Under the pieces are notes generated by a model, which was not told the origin of the DNA, ran no database searches, and saw only the letters and a program-made list of their open reading frames with translations. A stretch of 64,000 nucleotides of DNA from DASUPK01 sp963763955 (GTDB lineage Bacteria; Actinomycetota; Thermoleophilia; Solirubrobacterales; 70-9), in the NCBI GenBank assembly GCA_963763955.1, contig CAVXQP010000005.1, positions 7,966 to 71,965 on the forward strand. Direction: 5' to 3'. Made by a program: the position numbers and the translations under genes. Of this stretch, positions 1-8,615 are shown piece by piece. Position 1 is the first letter of the stretch; each line of letters starts with the position of its first letter.

Positions 1-1150
1 GTATCAATGGCTCGACCTCGAGGTGGACGAGAATGCCGAGGCGGCCCTCAAGGAGTTCGGAGTCGACCCCGCCGACACCCCGGTCGTGATCCCTGCGGGC
101 GGCGAGATCATGCGCAACCCGGCGAACGAGGCGGTGGGCCGGGCGATCGGCATCGGCGCCAAGGGACCTCCGCCAGCCCTCTGCGACGTGCTCGTGGTCG
201 GCGCCGGCCCGGCGGGCCTCGCAGCGGCCGTCTACGCCGCCTCCGAGGGGCTCGACACCCAGGGGATCGAGGGCGTCGCCACCGGAGGCCAGGCGGGCAC
301 CTCGGCCCGGATCGAGAACTACCTCGGCTTCCCCGCCGGGGTCTCAGGCACCGAGCTCACCCAGCGGGCGGGCGTACAGGCGATCAAGTTCGGCGTTCGC
401 CTGACCGCGCCCGCCAGGGCGGTGGGGCTGAGGAGCTCGCCGGGCCGACACGAGATCGAGCTCTCCACGGGCGAGGTCGCCACCGGGCGGGCCGTGGTGA
501 TCGCGACCGGTGCGCAATACCGGCGCCTCGACGTGCCGCGCCTGGAGCAGTTCGAGATGGGGGGCGTCTACTACGCGGCGACCCAGGCCGAGTCCCAGCT
601 CTGCGCCGGCGATTCGGTCGTGATCGTGGGTGGCGGCAACTCGGCCGGCCAGGCCGCGATGTTCCTGTCCAAGCACACGGCGAGCTGCCGGCTGCTGATC
701 CGCGGGGACGATCTCGGCAAGTCCATGTCGCGCTACCTGGTGGACCAGATCGAGCGGAATGATTCGATCAGGGTCTGCAAGCACACCGAGGTGGTCGGGC
801 TCGACGGGGACCGCGAGCTGGAGAGCATCACGGTCCACGACACCCGCACGGGTGAGCGAACCACCCATCCCGCCAAGGCCCTCTTCGTCTTCATCGGCGC
901 CGACCCGCACACCGAGTGGCTCGATGGGCAGCTGGCCGCCGACGACGCCGGATTCCTGCTCACCGGCCGGGACGTCGAGGATCTCGCCGAGTACGACGGC
1001 GATCGCCCCCTCTTCCTGGAGACCTGCCGGCCTGGCATCTTCGCCGTCGGCGACGTGCGCTCGGGCTCGATCAAGCGAGTCGCATCGGCGGTCGGCGAAG
1101 GCTCCATGGCGGTCAGGTTGGTCCACGAGCGGCTCGCCGCCCTAAGCTGA
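1..1150 (+). CDS. FAD-dependent thioredoxin-reductase-like oxidoreductase, 5' end cut by window
   Basis: The frame is open from base 2 to the TGA at 1148-1150, so the true start lies upstream. The first ~55 residues resemble the thioredoxin/glutaredoxin-fold linker that precedes the flavoprotein part in 'fused response regulator/thioredoxin reductase' proteins. An FAD-binding GxGxxG (VVGAGPAGLAAA) follows, then a TGGQAGTSARIENYLGFP segment and an NADPH-binding VIVGGGNSAGQAA. The redox CxxC of true thioredoxin reductases (usually in GVSYCATCDG) is replaced by GVYYAATQAE, so it probably reduces something other than thioredoxin. The next gene, a UBP zinc finger, is a common partner of this subfamily. 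The family assignment is firm; the substrate is unknown. Confidence 0.85.
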   Translation, partial: YQWLDLEVDENAEAALKEFGVDPADTPVVIPAGGEIMRNPANEAVGRAIGIGAKGPPPALCDVLVVGAGPAGLAAAVYAASEGLDTQGIEGVATGGQAGTSARIENYLGFPAGVSGTELTQRAGVQAIKFGVRLTAPARAVGLRSSPGRHEIELSTGEVATGRAVVIATGAQYRRLDVPRLEQFEMGGVYYAATQAESQLCAGDSVVIVGGGNSAGQAAMFLSKHTASCRLLIRGDDLGKSMSRYLVDQIERNDSIRVCKHTEVVGLDGDRELESITVHDTRTGERTTHPAKALFVFIGADPHTEWLDGQLAADDAGFLLTGRDVEDLAEYDGDRPLFLETCRPGIFAVGDVRSGSIKRVASAVGEGSMAVRLVHERLAALS

Positions 1151-1164
1151 GGAAGAGCCCAACC

Positions 1165-1479
1165 ATGCCCACCTGTACACATCTAGATCAGATCCAGGTC
1201 ACCGAGCTCCCCGAGTCCGTCGAGGGATGCGAGGAATGCCTGAAGACGGGCGATCCGTGGCTCCATCTGCGGATCTGCCTCGAGTGCGGAAAGGTGGGTT
1301 GCTGCGACGACTCGCCCAACCGTCACGCCAGTGCTCACGCCCGCGAAAGCGATCATCCGTTGATCCGCTCACTCGAGCCGGGCGAGGAATGGTCGTGGTG
1401 CTTCGTGGACGACTTCGCGATGCTGATCCCCGAGGTGACCGGCGAAACGCGCATTCCGCCGTCACCACTGGGCGGATAG
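1165..1479 (+). CDS. UBP-type zinc finger protein
   Basis: This is a 104-residue protein with ATG at 1165, 15 bases after the flavoprotein stop and preceded by GGAAGAG. It carries the Cys/His spacing of a ubiquitin-hydrolase-type zinc finger: CTH near the N terminus, CEEC, CLECGKVGCCDDS, then HASAHARESDHP. In eukaryotes this fold binds the free C terminus of ubiquitin; bacterial copies probably bind another peptide tail or are redox/metal sensors (inference). Its placement directly after the TrxR-like gene suggests one transcript. No catalytic domain is present. Confidence 0.85.
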   Translation: MPTCTHLDQIQVTELPESVEGCEECLKTGDPWLHLRICLECGKVGCCDDSPNRHASAHARESDHPLIRSLEPGEEWSWCFVDDFAMLIPEVTGETRIPPSPLGG

Positions 1480-1490
1480 CGGCCCACTCG

Positions 1491-1970
1491 ATGAGCGATA
1501 CCGGATCGGGAGAGTCGATCACGCCGCAGGGCATCGTCGCACTGCGGGCCGAGCTCGAGCAGCTCGAGGGCCCTGCGAGGGCCGAGATGGCTGCGCGGAT
1601 CAAGACGGCGCGGGAGCTCGGCGACCTGAAGGAGAACGCCGATTACCACATCGCCAAGGATGACCAGGGCCATCTGGAAGCGCGGATCAGGCGGTTGCGG
1701 CAGAGGCTCCGCAGGGCGACCGTGGTGGAGGCGGATGATGCTCCCCCGGGGTCATTCGCATTCGGCCGCACAGCCGAGGTGCTCGACGAATCGACGGGCC
1801 GGGTCAAGACCTGGACCCTGGTCGGGTCCACCGAGGCGAACCTCGCAGAGGGCAAGCTCTCGATCGAATCGCCGGTGGGGAGGGCCCTCAGGGACAGGCC
1901 CCTCGGTGAGACCGTCTCGGTTGAAACCCCGAGGGGCACCAAGTCCTATCGGGTCGAGAAGCTGGTCTAG
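1491..1970 (+). CDS. greA: Transcription elongation factor GreA
   Basis: This 159-residue protein has the two GreA parts: an N-terminal coiled coil (about residues 5-78, with ARELGDLKENADYHIAKDDQ, where acidic residues at the hairpin tip promote RNA cleavage in the RNA polymerase channel) and a C-terminal FKBP-like domain ending in the SYRVEKLV strand. GreA rescues backtracked RNA polymerase. The length is normal for the family (~160 aa). ATG at 1491 was chosen because it lies immediately before the conserved coiled coil; it sits 11 bases after the zinc-finger stop, without a strong ribosome binding site. Confidence 0.92.
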   Translation: MSDTGSGESITPQGIVALRAELEQLEGPARAEMAARIKTARELGDLKENADYHIAKDDQGHLEARIRRLRQRLRRATVVEADDAPPGSFAFGRTAEVLDESTGRVKTWTLVGSTEANLAEGKLSIESPVGRALRDRPLGETVSVETPRGTKSYRVEKLV

Positions 1971-2003
1971 CAGCCGGCGCCATCCGGTCTGTAGGTTCCA
2001 GAC

Positions 2004-2924
2004 ATGGCCTCCGACTGGCCGGAGCTCTCCTACAAGGCGTGGAGCGCGACCTGCGACACGCTTCACGCGCACACCCAGGTCCTCGGCAAGCTCGCCGTCG
2101 AGCTTGCCCCGCCTGAGCCCCAGCTCCAGCATGCGGCCCTCCGGCTGACGGCGCGCGGCTGGGAGACCGAGCTGCTGCCGGCGCCTGACCGCTCCGGGGC
2201 GATCACGGCGGGGCTTGACCTGCGGGCACACGAGGCCTTCGTCGAGCACAGCGATGGGAAGGAGACCCGGATCGCGCTGACGCCGAACCGCCCGGTTGCC
2301 GAGGTGACCCGCGAAGTGCTCGAGGCGGTCGAGCGGCTGGCGGGCCCCGTCACCATCAACCCTGCGCCCCAGGAGGTGCCCTGGGAGGTGCCGCTCGATC
2401 AGGACACCGAGCACACGACCTACGACTCCGATCCGGTGGCCACCTACTTCACCGCCGCAAGCCAGGCGGCCCTCGTCCTCGGCGCGTTCAGGGCCTCGTT
2501 TCGCGGCCGCTCGACGCCGGTGAACGCCTGGTGGGGAACCTTCGACATGGCGGTCGCCCTCTTCTCCGGGAAGCCCGCCGATCCACCGGCCGAGGACTTC
2601 ATCTCACGCAATGGGGGGGACGCGGAGCTGATCGAGGTCGGCTGGTGGCCGGGGGACCGAAACCACGACGGGGCCGCCTTCTTCGCCTTCGCGCACCCCA
2701 CGCCGGACCGATTTTCCGATGCAGACCTCGATCCCGAGCCCGCTCACTGGGACCCGGACCTCGGCGAGTTCGTGCTCGACTGGAACGACATCCGCGGAGC
2801 GCCCGACCCGCACGCCCTGGCGCTGGAGTTCGCTCACTCGGCGTTTCGCCACGCGTGCGACGTCTGCGGGTGGGATCCAGTTCTGGCGCGAACCGCGGAG
2901 GGCGAACCCCCGCCGGTGCGCTAG
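2004..2924 (+). CDS. DUF5996 family protein
   Basis: This is a 306-residue soluble protein starting MASDWPELSYKAW, the hallmark opening of the DUF5996 family, followed by a TxxxLHxxTQxLGK segment. The middle contains VPWEVPLDQDTEHTTYD and a Trp-rich AWWGTFDMAVALFSG stretch; the end has HSAFRHACDVCGWDP. The family is widespread in actinobacteria and its function is unknown to me; no catalytic signature stands out. There is no signal peptide. Its 3' end overlaps the convergent downstream gene by four bases. Confidence 0.85.
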   Translation: MASDWPELSYKAWSATCDTLHAHTQVLGKLAVELAPPEPQLQHAALRLTARGWETELLPAPDRSGAITAGLDLRAHEAFVEHSDGKETRIALTPNRPVAEVTREVLEAVERLAGPVTINPAPQEVPWEVPLDQDTEHTTYDSDPVATYFTAASQAALVLGAFRASFRGRSTPVNAWWGTFDMAVALFSGKPADPPAEDFISRNGGDAELIEVGWWPGDRNHDGAAFFAFAHPTPDRFSDADLDPEPAHWDPDLGEFVLDWNDIRGAPDPHALALEFAHSAFRHACDVCGWDPVLARTAEGEPPPVR

Positions 2925-4006
2925 GCGGGCCTCTTCGCGGCGCGGCGGGTCCGGCGCTTCTCCCTCATCTCACGGCTCTTCACCTTCGCCTCGTCATAGG
3001 AGGTTCTGACCAGGTGCTTGCCCCCGGACCAGCCGAACACCCACGAGACGAGGATCACCGCGAACACGACGTTCCAGGCCGAGATGATCAGCTGCTGGGA
3101 GGCCGAGTAGGCGGTCGCGTTGCCGGCGCTGGTCTCCTTCTTGAGCGCGGCGCTGTTCATCGCCTGGGTGACGCCCACGCCGCCCGGCGTCAGGGAGACG
3201 CTGTTGGAGATCGAGTTCGAAGCGGTCACCGAAGCGACGTTGTGGAAGGTGACCGGGATGCTGTAGGCGCCGAGGAAGACCGCGATGATCGCGAGACGCG
3301 CAAGGTAGCTGCCGAACTCTGGCAGGACGAGCCCCGTGAGCGCCTTGCGCGGGTTACCCAGGATGGCCCCACCGACCAGCAGCTGCTCGCGGAGCTTCGC
3401 CCACTGCTTGCGGAAGACCCTGGTCGCAAGGACGCAGAGAACGACGGCAGCCGCGGCGATCAGGAACGCGAGTACCCAGTGGTCGGCGAGTCCGCTGAGC
3501 TTGATCGAGAATGAGCCCGCGACGGAGAGAAACAGGTACAGGTAGACGGCGATGTTGAAGACCGAGAAGGGGATCTTCTGGACCGCGATGCCCGAGAGCA
3601 TCGCCGTGAAGGTCGCCCCGGCGATCACGGTCGTGAACATGATCAGCATCACCCAGGTGCCGATGTTCGCCGGCAGGAAGCTGTTCATCGCGACCGAGAC
3701 CGCGTAGGCGGCCAGCACGAGCCGGAAGGTGATCTCGGCACGCGGATAGGCGGCGCGGAGGATCGTCAGCCAAGCCAACGCGGCGAGCGACGTTTGGGTG
3801 CTCTGCAGGACGACGCCCCCGACCACCGCCCAGGCCGGGACCTCGCGGATCTTTCTGAACAGGGCGCGGATCCACTCGGAGACCGGGATCCCGAGCAGGT
3901 CGAGGACGAGGATCGCCAGCGTCACCGCGGCCACCCAGATCGCGATCCGGGCGAGGCGCGCGAGCAGCGCGTCGTCGCGGGCCAGGACCGCGAGCCGTCT
4001 CCTCAT
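2921..4006 (-). CDS. Lysylphosphatidylglycerol-synthase-type integral membrane protein (flippase-like)
   Basis: This 361-residue protein has about eight hydrophobic segments, a basic N terminus (MRRRLAVLARDDALLARLARI) and a long basic C-terminal tail rich in Arg/Lys. The pattern, including ANIGTWVMLIMF, TPGGVGVTQAMNSAALKKET and a final helix, fits the LPG_synthase_TM / UPF0104 family, which includes MprF flippase domains and glycosyl-lipid export proteins. It has no aminoacyl-transferase domain, so it is not a complete MprF. Likely role: movement of a lipid or lipid-linked precursor across the cytoplasmic membrane (family inference). Confidence 0.8.
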   Translation of the reverse strand: MRRRLAVLARDDALLARLARIAIWVAAVTLAILVLDLLGIPVSEWIRALFRKIREVPAWAVVGGVVLQSTQTSLAALAWLTILRAAYPRAEITFRLVLAAYAVSVAMNSFLPANIGTWVMLIMFTTVIAGATFTAMLSGIAVQKIPFSVFNIAVYLYLFLSVAGSFSIKLSGLADHWVLAFLIAAAAVVLCVLATRVFRKQWAKLREQLLVGGAILGNPRKALTGLVLPEFGSYLARLAIIAVFLGAYSIPVTFHNVASVTASNSISNSVSLTPGGVGVTQAMNSAALKKETSAGNATAYSASQQLIISAWNVVFAVILVSWVFGWSGGKHLVRTSYDEAKVKSREMREKRRTRRAAKRPA

Positions 4007-4065
4007 CGGCCAGCGATTATGCGTGATGCTGTCGTCGGTACTGGACCACAGAACGGAGGAGCGAC

Positions 4066-4515
4066 TTGACTGGCAAGGCCGATTTCACCGAAGACGAATG
4101 GAAGCTCGTTCTCGAGGCGCCGCCGAGCGCCGGGCTGATCGTGATCGCCTCGGACCGCGGAGGCTCGGTCCGGGAGACCTTCTCGATGGCGAAGGCCTAC
4201 ACCGAGGCTCGCAAGGAGCACGGCGAGAGCGAGCTGCTCGACGAGATCGTGACGGCGAAGCCCGAGATGGACCACACCCGCTTCAAGTCGCAGGAGGAGC
4301 TCAAGCAGGCTTCCCTGGGGCACATCAGGGATGCCGTCGCGGTGCTCAAGGAGAAGGCGACCCCTGAGGAGGTGGACGAATACAAGAAGTTCATCGTCGC
4401 GCTGGCGAACCGCGTTGCCGAGGCCCGCAAGGAGGGCTTCATGGGGTTGAGCGGGGAGCGGGTCAGTGATGCCGAGCGCTCGGCGATCGCCGAGATTGAA
4501 GCGGCGCTCGGGTGA
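4066..4515 (+). CDS. Conserved protein of unknown function (149 aa)
   Basis: This starts at TTG 4066 behind a good ribosome binding site (GGAGGA at 4056-4061). The protein opens DFTEDEWKLVLEAPPSAGLIVIASDRGG and is mostly helical and charged, ending in a short SDAERSAIAEIEAALG helix. I recognise the overall pattern as a conserved bacterial family of ~150 aa that opens with FTxxEWxxLxxAP and ends VSxAExxxLxxIxxALG, but I know no function for it. There is no signal peptide or transmembrane segment. It is divergent from the membrane gene upstream and convergent with the GAP-family gene downstream. Confidence 0.75.
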   Translation: MTGKADFTEDEWKLVLEAPPSAGLIVIASDRGGSVRETFSMAKAYTEARKEHGESELLDEIVTAKPEMDHTRFKSQEELKQASLGHIRDAVAVLKEKATPEEVDEYKKFIVALANRVAEARKEGFMGLSGERVSDAERSAIAEIEAALG

Positions 4516-4521
4516 GCTCAA

Positions 4522-5220
4522 TCAGGTGATGTAGATCAGGCCCCTGATGACGAGGAGGGCGCCGATCACCAGGGCGAGCCGGAACGCGAGCCGACGCGCG
4601 TTGCGACCGAACCACTCCTTGAAGCGGTCGACCGCACGCGGCGTCCACTCGGGCGCGAACACGTAGCCGATCAGCGGCAGCTCCAGCAGTGCAAGCATGA
4701 TCGCGTTGAAGCCGAGGACTGCGGCGACGGCCTCGACGGTGCTGGGATCCGAGTCCGCGATCTTGTGGAGGCCGATCAGGTAGGAGGCGCCAGGGAGGGT
4801 CAGCAGGGCGCCCACCACGAAGGTGGTCCGCGCGGAGCCCTTGCTCAGCGTCTGCTGCCACTTGGGCGGCCCCTTGCCCTCCTTCGCCTCCTGGCGTCTG
4901 CGGCGCCGTTCGGCCAGCCAGCCTCGTTCATTCAGCTCGCGACCTGGGCGGATCACCCAGGCGACAACCACCAGGATCCCTCCGAGGGCGAGGTCCAGGG
5001 CCGGGCTGAGCTTGTGCTGCGCGGTGCTGGCCGAGCCATCGAGTGCGAAGACGATGACGAGGCCGAGCGTGACGCTTGTGAGCAGCGCGCCCGCCAGATA
5101 GCCGAGCAGCAGCCGCTTCGGATGGTCGAGCAACAGCATCACCGTGGTCGCTCCGAGCAGGGTGGGATTGAGGGCGGCCGTCAGCGCATAGACGGAGGCG
5201 CCGTTCACGGCTGGTTCCAA
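4522..5220 (-). CDS. GAP-family (Sap/LysE-like) membrane protein
   Basis: This 232-residue protein has six hydrophobic segments split in two triplets by a charged cytoplasmic loop (WLAERRRRRQEAKEGKGPPK). The N-terminal ALNPTLLGATTVMLLLDHPKR and the central TLPGASYLIGLHKI are characteristic of the GAP/Sap family, related to LysE-type exporters and to the mycobacterial sulfolipid-addressing protein. It probably exports a small molecule or assists lipid export (inference). The chosen start is TTG at 5220; a GTG four codons further in is an alternative, and neither has a strong ribosome binding site. Confidence 0.8.
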   Translation of the reverse strand: MEPAVNGASVYALTAALNPTLLGATTVMLLLDHPKRLLLGYLAGALLTSVTLGLVIVFALDGSASTAQHKLSPALDLALGGILVVVAWVIRPGRELNERGWLAERRRRRQEAKEGKGPPKWQQTLSKGSARTTFVVGALLTLPGASYLIGLHKIADSDPSTVEAVAAVLGFNAIMLALLELPLIGYVFAPEWTPRAVDRFKEWFGRNARRLAFRLALVIGALLVIRGLIYIT

Positions 5221-5241
5221 TTAGGGGAAAAAGGTGAGAGC

Positions 5242-5256
5242 ATCACCCATGGTGAT
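5242..5256. promoter_or_regulatory. Perfect 6-bp inverted repeat between divergent genes, possible operator
   Basis: The sequence ATCACC-CAT-GGTGAT is a perfect dyad in the 62-bp gap between the divergently transcribed GAP-family and DUF2252 genes. Its position fits an operator acting on either promoter. No regulator can be named, and a short palindrome can arise by chance. Confidence 0.3.
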
Positions 5257-5282
5257 CATGCCCAGCGAACAGGACGACCCAC

Positions 5283-6677
5283 ATGGCTGAGCCGCTGTCT
5301 CCGGGCGAGAGCGAGGCGGCCGGCAAGGCTGCCCGCCGCAGGACGCCTCGCTCGGCGCTGGGGGAGTGGGGGCGGAGCGCAAAGAGAAAGAGCCCGGTGG
5401 AGATCCTTCTGGGGCAGGACAGGACCCGGGTCCCCGAGCTCGTCCCGATCCGTCACGGGCGCATGTCCGTCTCAGCCTTCACCTTCTATCGGGGCGCCGC
5501 GGGAATCATGGCGGCCGACCTCGGTGCTGCGCCGAACACCGATCTGAACGTCCAGCTCTGCGGCGATGCGCACCTCTCCAACTTCGGTGTCTTCGCCGCC
5601 CCCGACAGGCGCCTGATCTTCGACATCAACGACTTCGACGAGACCCATCCGGGCCCATTCGAGTGGGACGTGAAGCGGCTCGTGGCAAGCTTTGCGATCG
5701 GCGGGCGGGACCTCGGCTTCAACGAGCGCGACCGGCGCGGAGCGGTGGCCGAGGCCGCACGCGAGTACCGGCGCGAGATGCGCCGGCTCGCCGCGATGCG
5801 CACGATCGACGTCTGGTACGAGCGCCTGGATGTCGGGGCCCTCGAGAGGTATCGATCCGAGGTCACCAAGAAAACCGCGAAAAGATTTGACAAGGCGCGC
5901 GCGAAGGCCGAGAGCAAGAACAGCCTGCGAGCCTTCAACAAGCTCACTCACTCGGTCAACGGCGAGCTCCGCATCATCAGCGACCCACCGCTGATCGTGC
6001 CCGTCGAGGAGATGGCGGACAGCGACAGCCAACTGAACGTGGTGATGGGGCGATTGCGGGAGCTCCTGGCGGCCTATCGTCGGACGCTGGACCGCGATGT
6101 CCGCCGCCTCGCGGAGGGCTACCGGTTCGTGGATCTCGCTCGCAAGGTGGTCGGCGTCGGCAGCGTCGGCACCCGCGCCTGGATCGTGCTTCTGCTCGGC
6201 CGCGACGAGGGGGACCCGCTCTTCCTGCAGGCGAAGGAGGCCGAGGCCTCGGTCCTGGAGGGCTTCGCCGGCAAGAGCCGGTTCAATCAGGAGGGCCGCC
6301 GCGTCGTCGAAGGGCAGCGCCTCATGCAGGCGGCGAGCGACATCTTCCTCGGCTGGCTGACCGCGGAGGGACCCGACGGCAAGACTCGGGATTTCTATAT
6401 CCGCCAGCTCTGGGACGGCAAGGGCTCGGCACAGGTGGAGCTGATGACTCCGACGACGATGGGGCTCTATGCCCGGCTCTGCGGTTGGACCCTGGCCCGA
6501 GCCCATGCCCGGTCCGGCAATCGCATAGCGATCGCTTCCTACCTCGGCAAGGGTGAGTCGTTCGAGAGCGCCATGTGCGATTTTGCGGAGGTCTACGCCG
6601 ATCAGAACGATGCCGACTACAGGGAGTTCGAGGCTGCGATCTCCGAGGGTAGGTTGAAGGCGGTCACCGGGGTCTGA
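5283..6677 (+). CDS. DUF2252 family protein (kinase-fold-like)
   Basis: This 464-residue soluble protein matches the DUF2252 family in length and motifs: PIRHGRMSVSAFTFYRGAA near residue 60, CGDAHLSNFGVF near residue 97, and FDINDFDETHPGPFEWDVKR just after. The HxxN and DxD-type motifs recall the catalytic loop of aminoglycoside-phosphotransferase-like kinases, so a phosphotransferase activity is possible, but no substrate is established to my knowledge. ATG at 5283 leaves a basic ~35-residue leader before the domain. It converges with the sigma-factor gene, and the two 3' ends overlap by 14 bases. Confidence 0.85.
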   Translation: MAEPLSPGESEAAGKAARRRTPRSALGEWGRSAKRKSPVEILLGQDRTRVPELVPIRHGRMSVSAFTFYRGAAGIMAADLGAAPNTDLNVQLCGDAHLSNFGVFAAPDRRLIFDINDFDETHPGPFEWDVKRLVASFAIGGRDLGFNERDRRGAVAEAAREYRREMRRLAAMRTIDVWYERLDVGALERYRSEVTKKTAKRFDKARAKAESKNSLRAFNKLTHSVNGELRIISDPPLIVPVEEMADSDSQLNVVMGRLRELLAAYRRTLDRDVRRLAEGYRFVDLARKVVGVGSVGTRAWIVLLLGRDEGDPLFLQAKEAEASVLEGFAGKSRFNQEGRRVVEGQRLMQAASDIFLGWLTAEGPDGKTRDFYIRQLWDGKGSAQVELMTPTTMGLYARLCGWTLARAHARSGNRIAIASYLGKGESFESAMCDFAEVYADQNDADYREFEAAISEGRLKAVTGV

Positions 6678-7830
6678 GCTCCGCTCGGCGGCGCTCGAGG
6701 AATCGCCGTTCCGCATCGGAGTGAACGAGCTCCAGAGCGCGCTCATAGGCCGCGATGGATTCCTCGACGCGATCGAGCCGGCGCAGCAGCTCCGCCCGGG
6801 TGGCGTGCAGGTAGTGGTAGCGGTCGAGCTCGAGGCGGTCCACCAGCTCGAGAGCCGCCTCAGGATCGCCGGCCTCGGCGATGGCGGCGGCCCGGTTGAG
6901 CTCGACGACCGGCGAGTCCGTCAGTCGCGAAAGCTCGCCGTATAGCGCCGCGATCTGGGGCCAGTCCTGAGGATCGTCAATGTGCAGCGCCGCGATCGCC
7001 GCCTGCACGACGTAGGGGCCGCGCCCACCGAGCGCCAGCGCCCGGTCGATTGCCGTCTTGCCCTGCTCTATCTCGTCGAGGTCCCAGCGGGAGCGGTCCT
7101 GGTCGCGAAGCAGGACGATCGTCCCGTCCTCGAACCGCGCCTCGCGGCGCGCGTCGTTGACGAGCATCAGGCCTTGCAGCCCCTGGGCCTCCGGCTCGTC
7201 CGGCATCAGCTCGACCAGCGCCCCGCCCAGGCGGATCGCTTCCGATGCCAGGTCGCCGCGGCCGCCATAGCCCTCGTTGAAGATCAGGTAGATGACGGCG
7301 AGGACGGCGGCCAGCCGATCCGGGAGCAGATGGGGAGGCGGGACCCGGAAGGGAATCCCCGCCTCGTCGATCTTCCGCTTCGCGCGGACCAGCCGCTTGG
7401 CCATCGTCGGCTCGCCAACCAGGAAGGCTCGCGCGATCTCGGCGGTGCTGAGCCCACCCAGGGTGCGGAGCGTGAGAGCGACCTGGGCGTCGAGGCCCAG
7501 CGCCGGATGGCAGCAGGTGAAGAGCAGCTCGAGCCGCTCGTCTGGGATCTCGGTGTCCTCGATCTCCATCTCAACCGGTTCCGGCACGTCGAGCAGCTTG
7601 GTCTTCTCGACGAGGGTGCGGTCCCGGCGGATCCGGTCGATCGCCCGGTTGCGAGCCGTCGTCACGAGCCAGGCGCGCGGGTTGTCGGGCGTGCCGTCTC
7701 GCGGCCAGCGCTCGGCGGCGATCGCGAACGCCTCCTGAGCGGCCTCCTCGGCCAGCTCGAAGCTGCCGAGGAAGCCGATCAGGGTGGCGAGGACACGACC
7801 CCATTCGTCGCGGAAGACCTGGTCGAGAAT
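6664..7830 (-). CDS. SigJ-like RNA polymerase sigma factor with DUF6596 and TPR-like C terminus
   Basis: About 388 residues. Sigma region 2 (VFRDEWGRVLATLIGFLG ... AWLVTTARNRAIDRIRRDR) and region 4 (LRTLGGLSTAEIARAFLV) are followed by the large helical C-terminal domain of the SigI/SigJ-like group (FNEGYGG, then ELNRAAAIAEAGDPEAAL). These factors commonly pair with a YCII-domain protein, as here. No ATG, GTG or TTG lies at the expected N terminus: the first conserved codons follow an ATT at 7828-7830. The frame is open upstream through the YCII gene to its ATG at 8193, so either an unusual start or a YCII-sigma fusion must be considered. Confidence 0.85.
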   Translation of the reverse strand: MLDQVFRDEWGRVLATLIGFLGSFELAEEAAQEAFAIAAERWPRDGTPDNPRAWLVTTARNRAIDRIRRDRTLVEKTKLLDVPEPVEMEIEDTEIPDERLELLFTCCHPALGLDAQVALTLRTLGGLSTAEIARAFLVGEPTMAKRLVRAKRKIDEAGIPFRVPPPHLLPDRLAAVLAVIYLIFNEGYGGRGDLASEAIRLGGALVELMPDEPEAQGLQGLMLVNDARREARFEDGTIVLLRDQDRSRWDLDEIEQGKTAIDRALALGGRGPYVVQAAIAALHIDDPQDWPQIAALYGELSRLTDSPVVELNRAAAIAEAGDPEAALELVDRLELDRYHYLHATRAELLRRLDRVEESIAAYERALELVHSDAERRFLERRRAELRPR

Positions 7831-7832
7831 CG

Positions 7833-8193
7833 CTAACGCTCCACGACCGGCCGGATCTCGATCCCGCCGCCCATGCGAGCCGCCGGAATCCGTGAGGCGA
7901 GCTCGATGGCTGCATCGAGATCGTCGGCCTCGTAGGTGAGCCAGCCGCCGAGCGCTTCCTTGACTGAGACGAACGGCCCGTCCGTGGTCAGAGTCTTCTC
8001 GTCCTGGACGCGGACGGTGGTCGCCGCCTCCGGCGGACCAAGCTGCGCGTCTCCCGGCTGTGACGCCCGGGGTCTTGTTGATCGACCCGTAGTCGGCGTA
8101 GACCTGCTTCTGCTCGTCTTCGGAGAGCTTCTCCCACTCGTCGGTGCCCGGGAGGGGAGTCGTCCCCTGGTGGATCAGCAGCACGTACTTCAT
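7833..8193 (-). pseudogene. YCII (DGPF) domain protein interrupted by a one-base insertion
   Basis: ATG at 8193 follows a strong ribosome binding site (AGGAGG) and encodes MKYVLLIHQGTTPLPGTDEW. After GVTAG the frame shifts; skipping one base near 8050-8056 restores a standard YCII protein (TLTTDGPFVSVKEALGGWLT, then RMGGGIEIRPVVER and a TAG at 7833-7835), 119 aa in all. Such proteins are usually encoded just upstream of SigJ-like sigma factors. As sequenced, translation from the ATG instead runs out of frame for ~70 codons and then into the sigma factor without meeting a stop. Sequencing error is the simplest explanation. Confidence 0.75.
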
Positions 8194-8400
8194 TTGCTTC
8201 CTCCTGGTTGGGGGTTTGCGCCCTGAGGACGAATGAAGGGGCGCGAAATGGACTCCCGCGAGCCGAATTATCGAGCCGGCTCGAGTGCGCGGATTCGCGG
8301 GTATCCCGCCTGTCACGGATCGAAGGATCCAAACAGGAGGTACGACGTCAACACCCTGTCACCAGGGTCAGCAACCTCGGTGGCCAACGGTCCGAAGCCG

Positions 8401-8438
8401 AAAAGGCGAAGGGCCACCTCCATGAGGTGGCCCTTCGC
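8401..8438 (-). terminator. Intrinsic terminator, minus strand
   Basis: A perfect 15-bp stem (8406-8420 with 8424-8438, loop of three) is followed on the minus strand by C-TTTT at 8405-8401. On the plus strand the hairpin is followed by TTGTGACG, so the minus direction is the natural reading. Confidence 0.7.
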
Positions 8439-8615
8439 TTGTGACGCGGTCTGAAAACGGGCTGGGGATTGACGGTGGGGCGGGACAGCTCCCACCTCCC
8501 TTCGCTCGTCGGTGCCCGGGTTGGATTCCGCCTGACGGCCGCGTGCCGTCAACCGGCCCCAAGGGCCCAATACAAGGAGACCCGTCCAAAACGGTGAGCC
8601 TCCCAGTGCCCAGGC

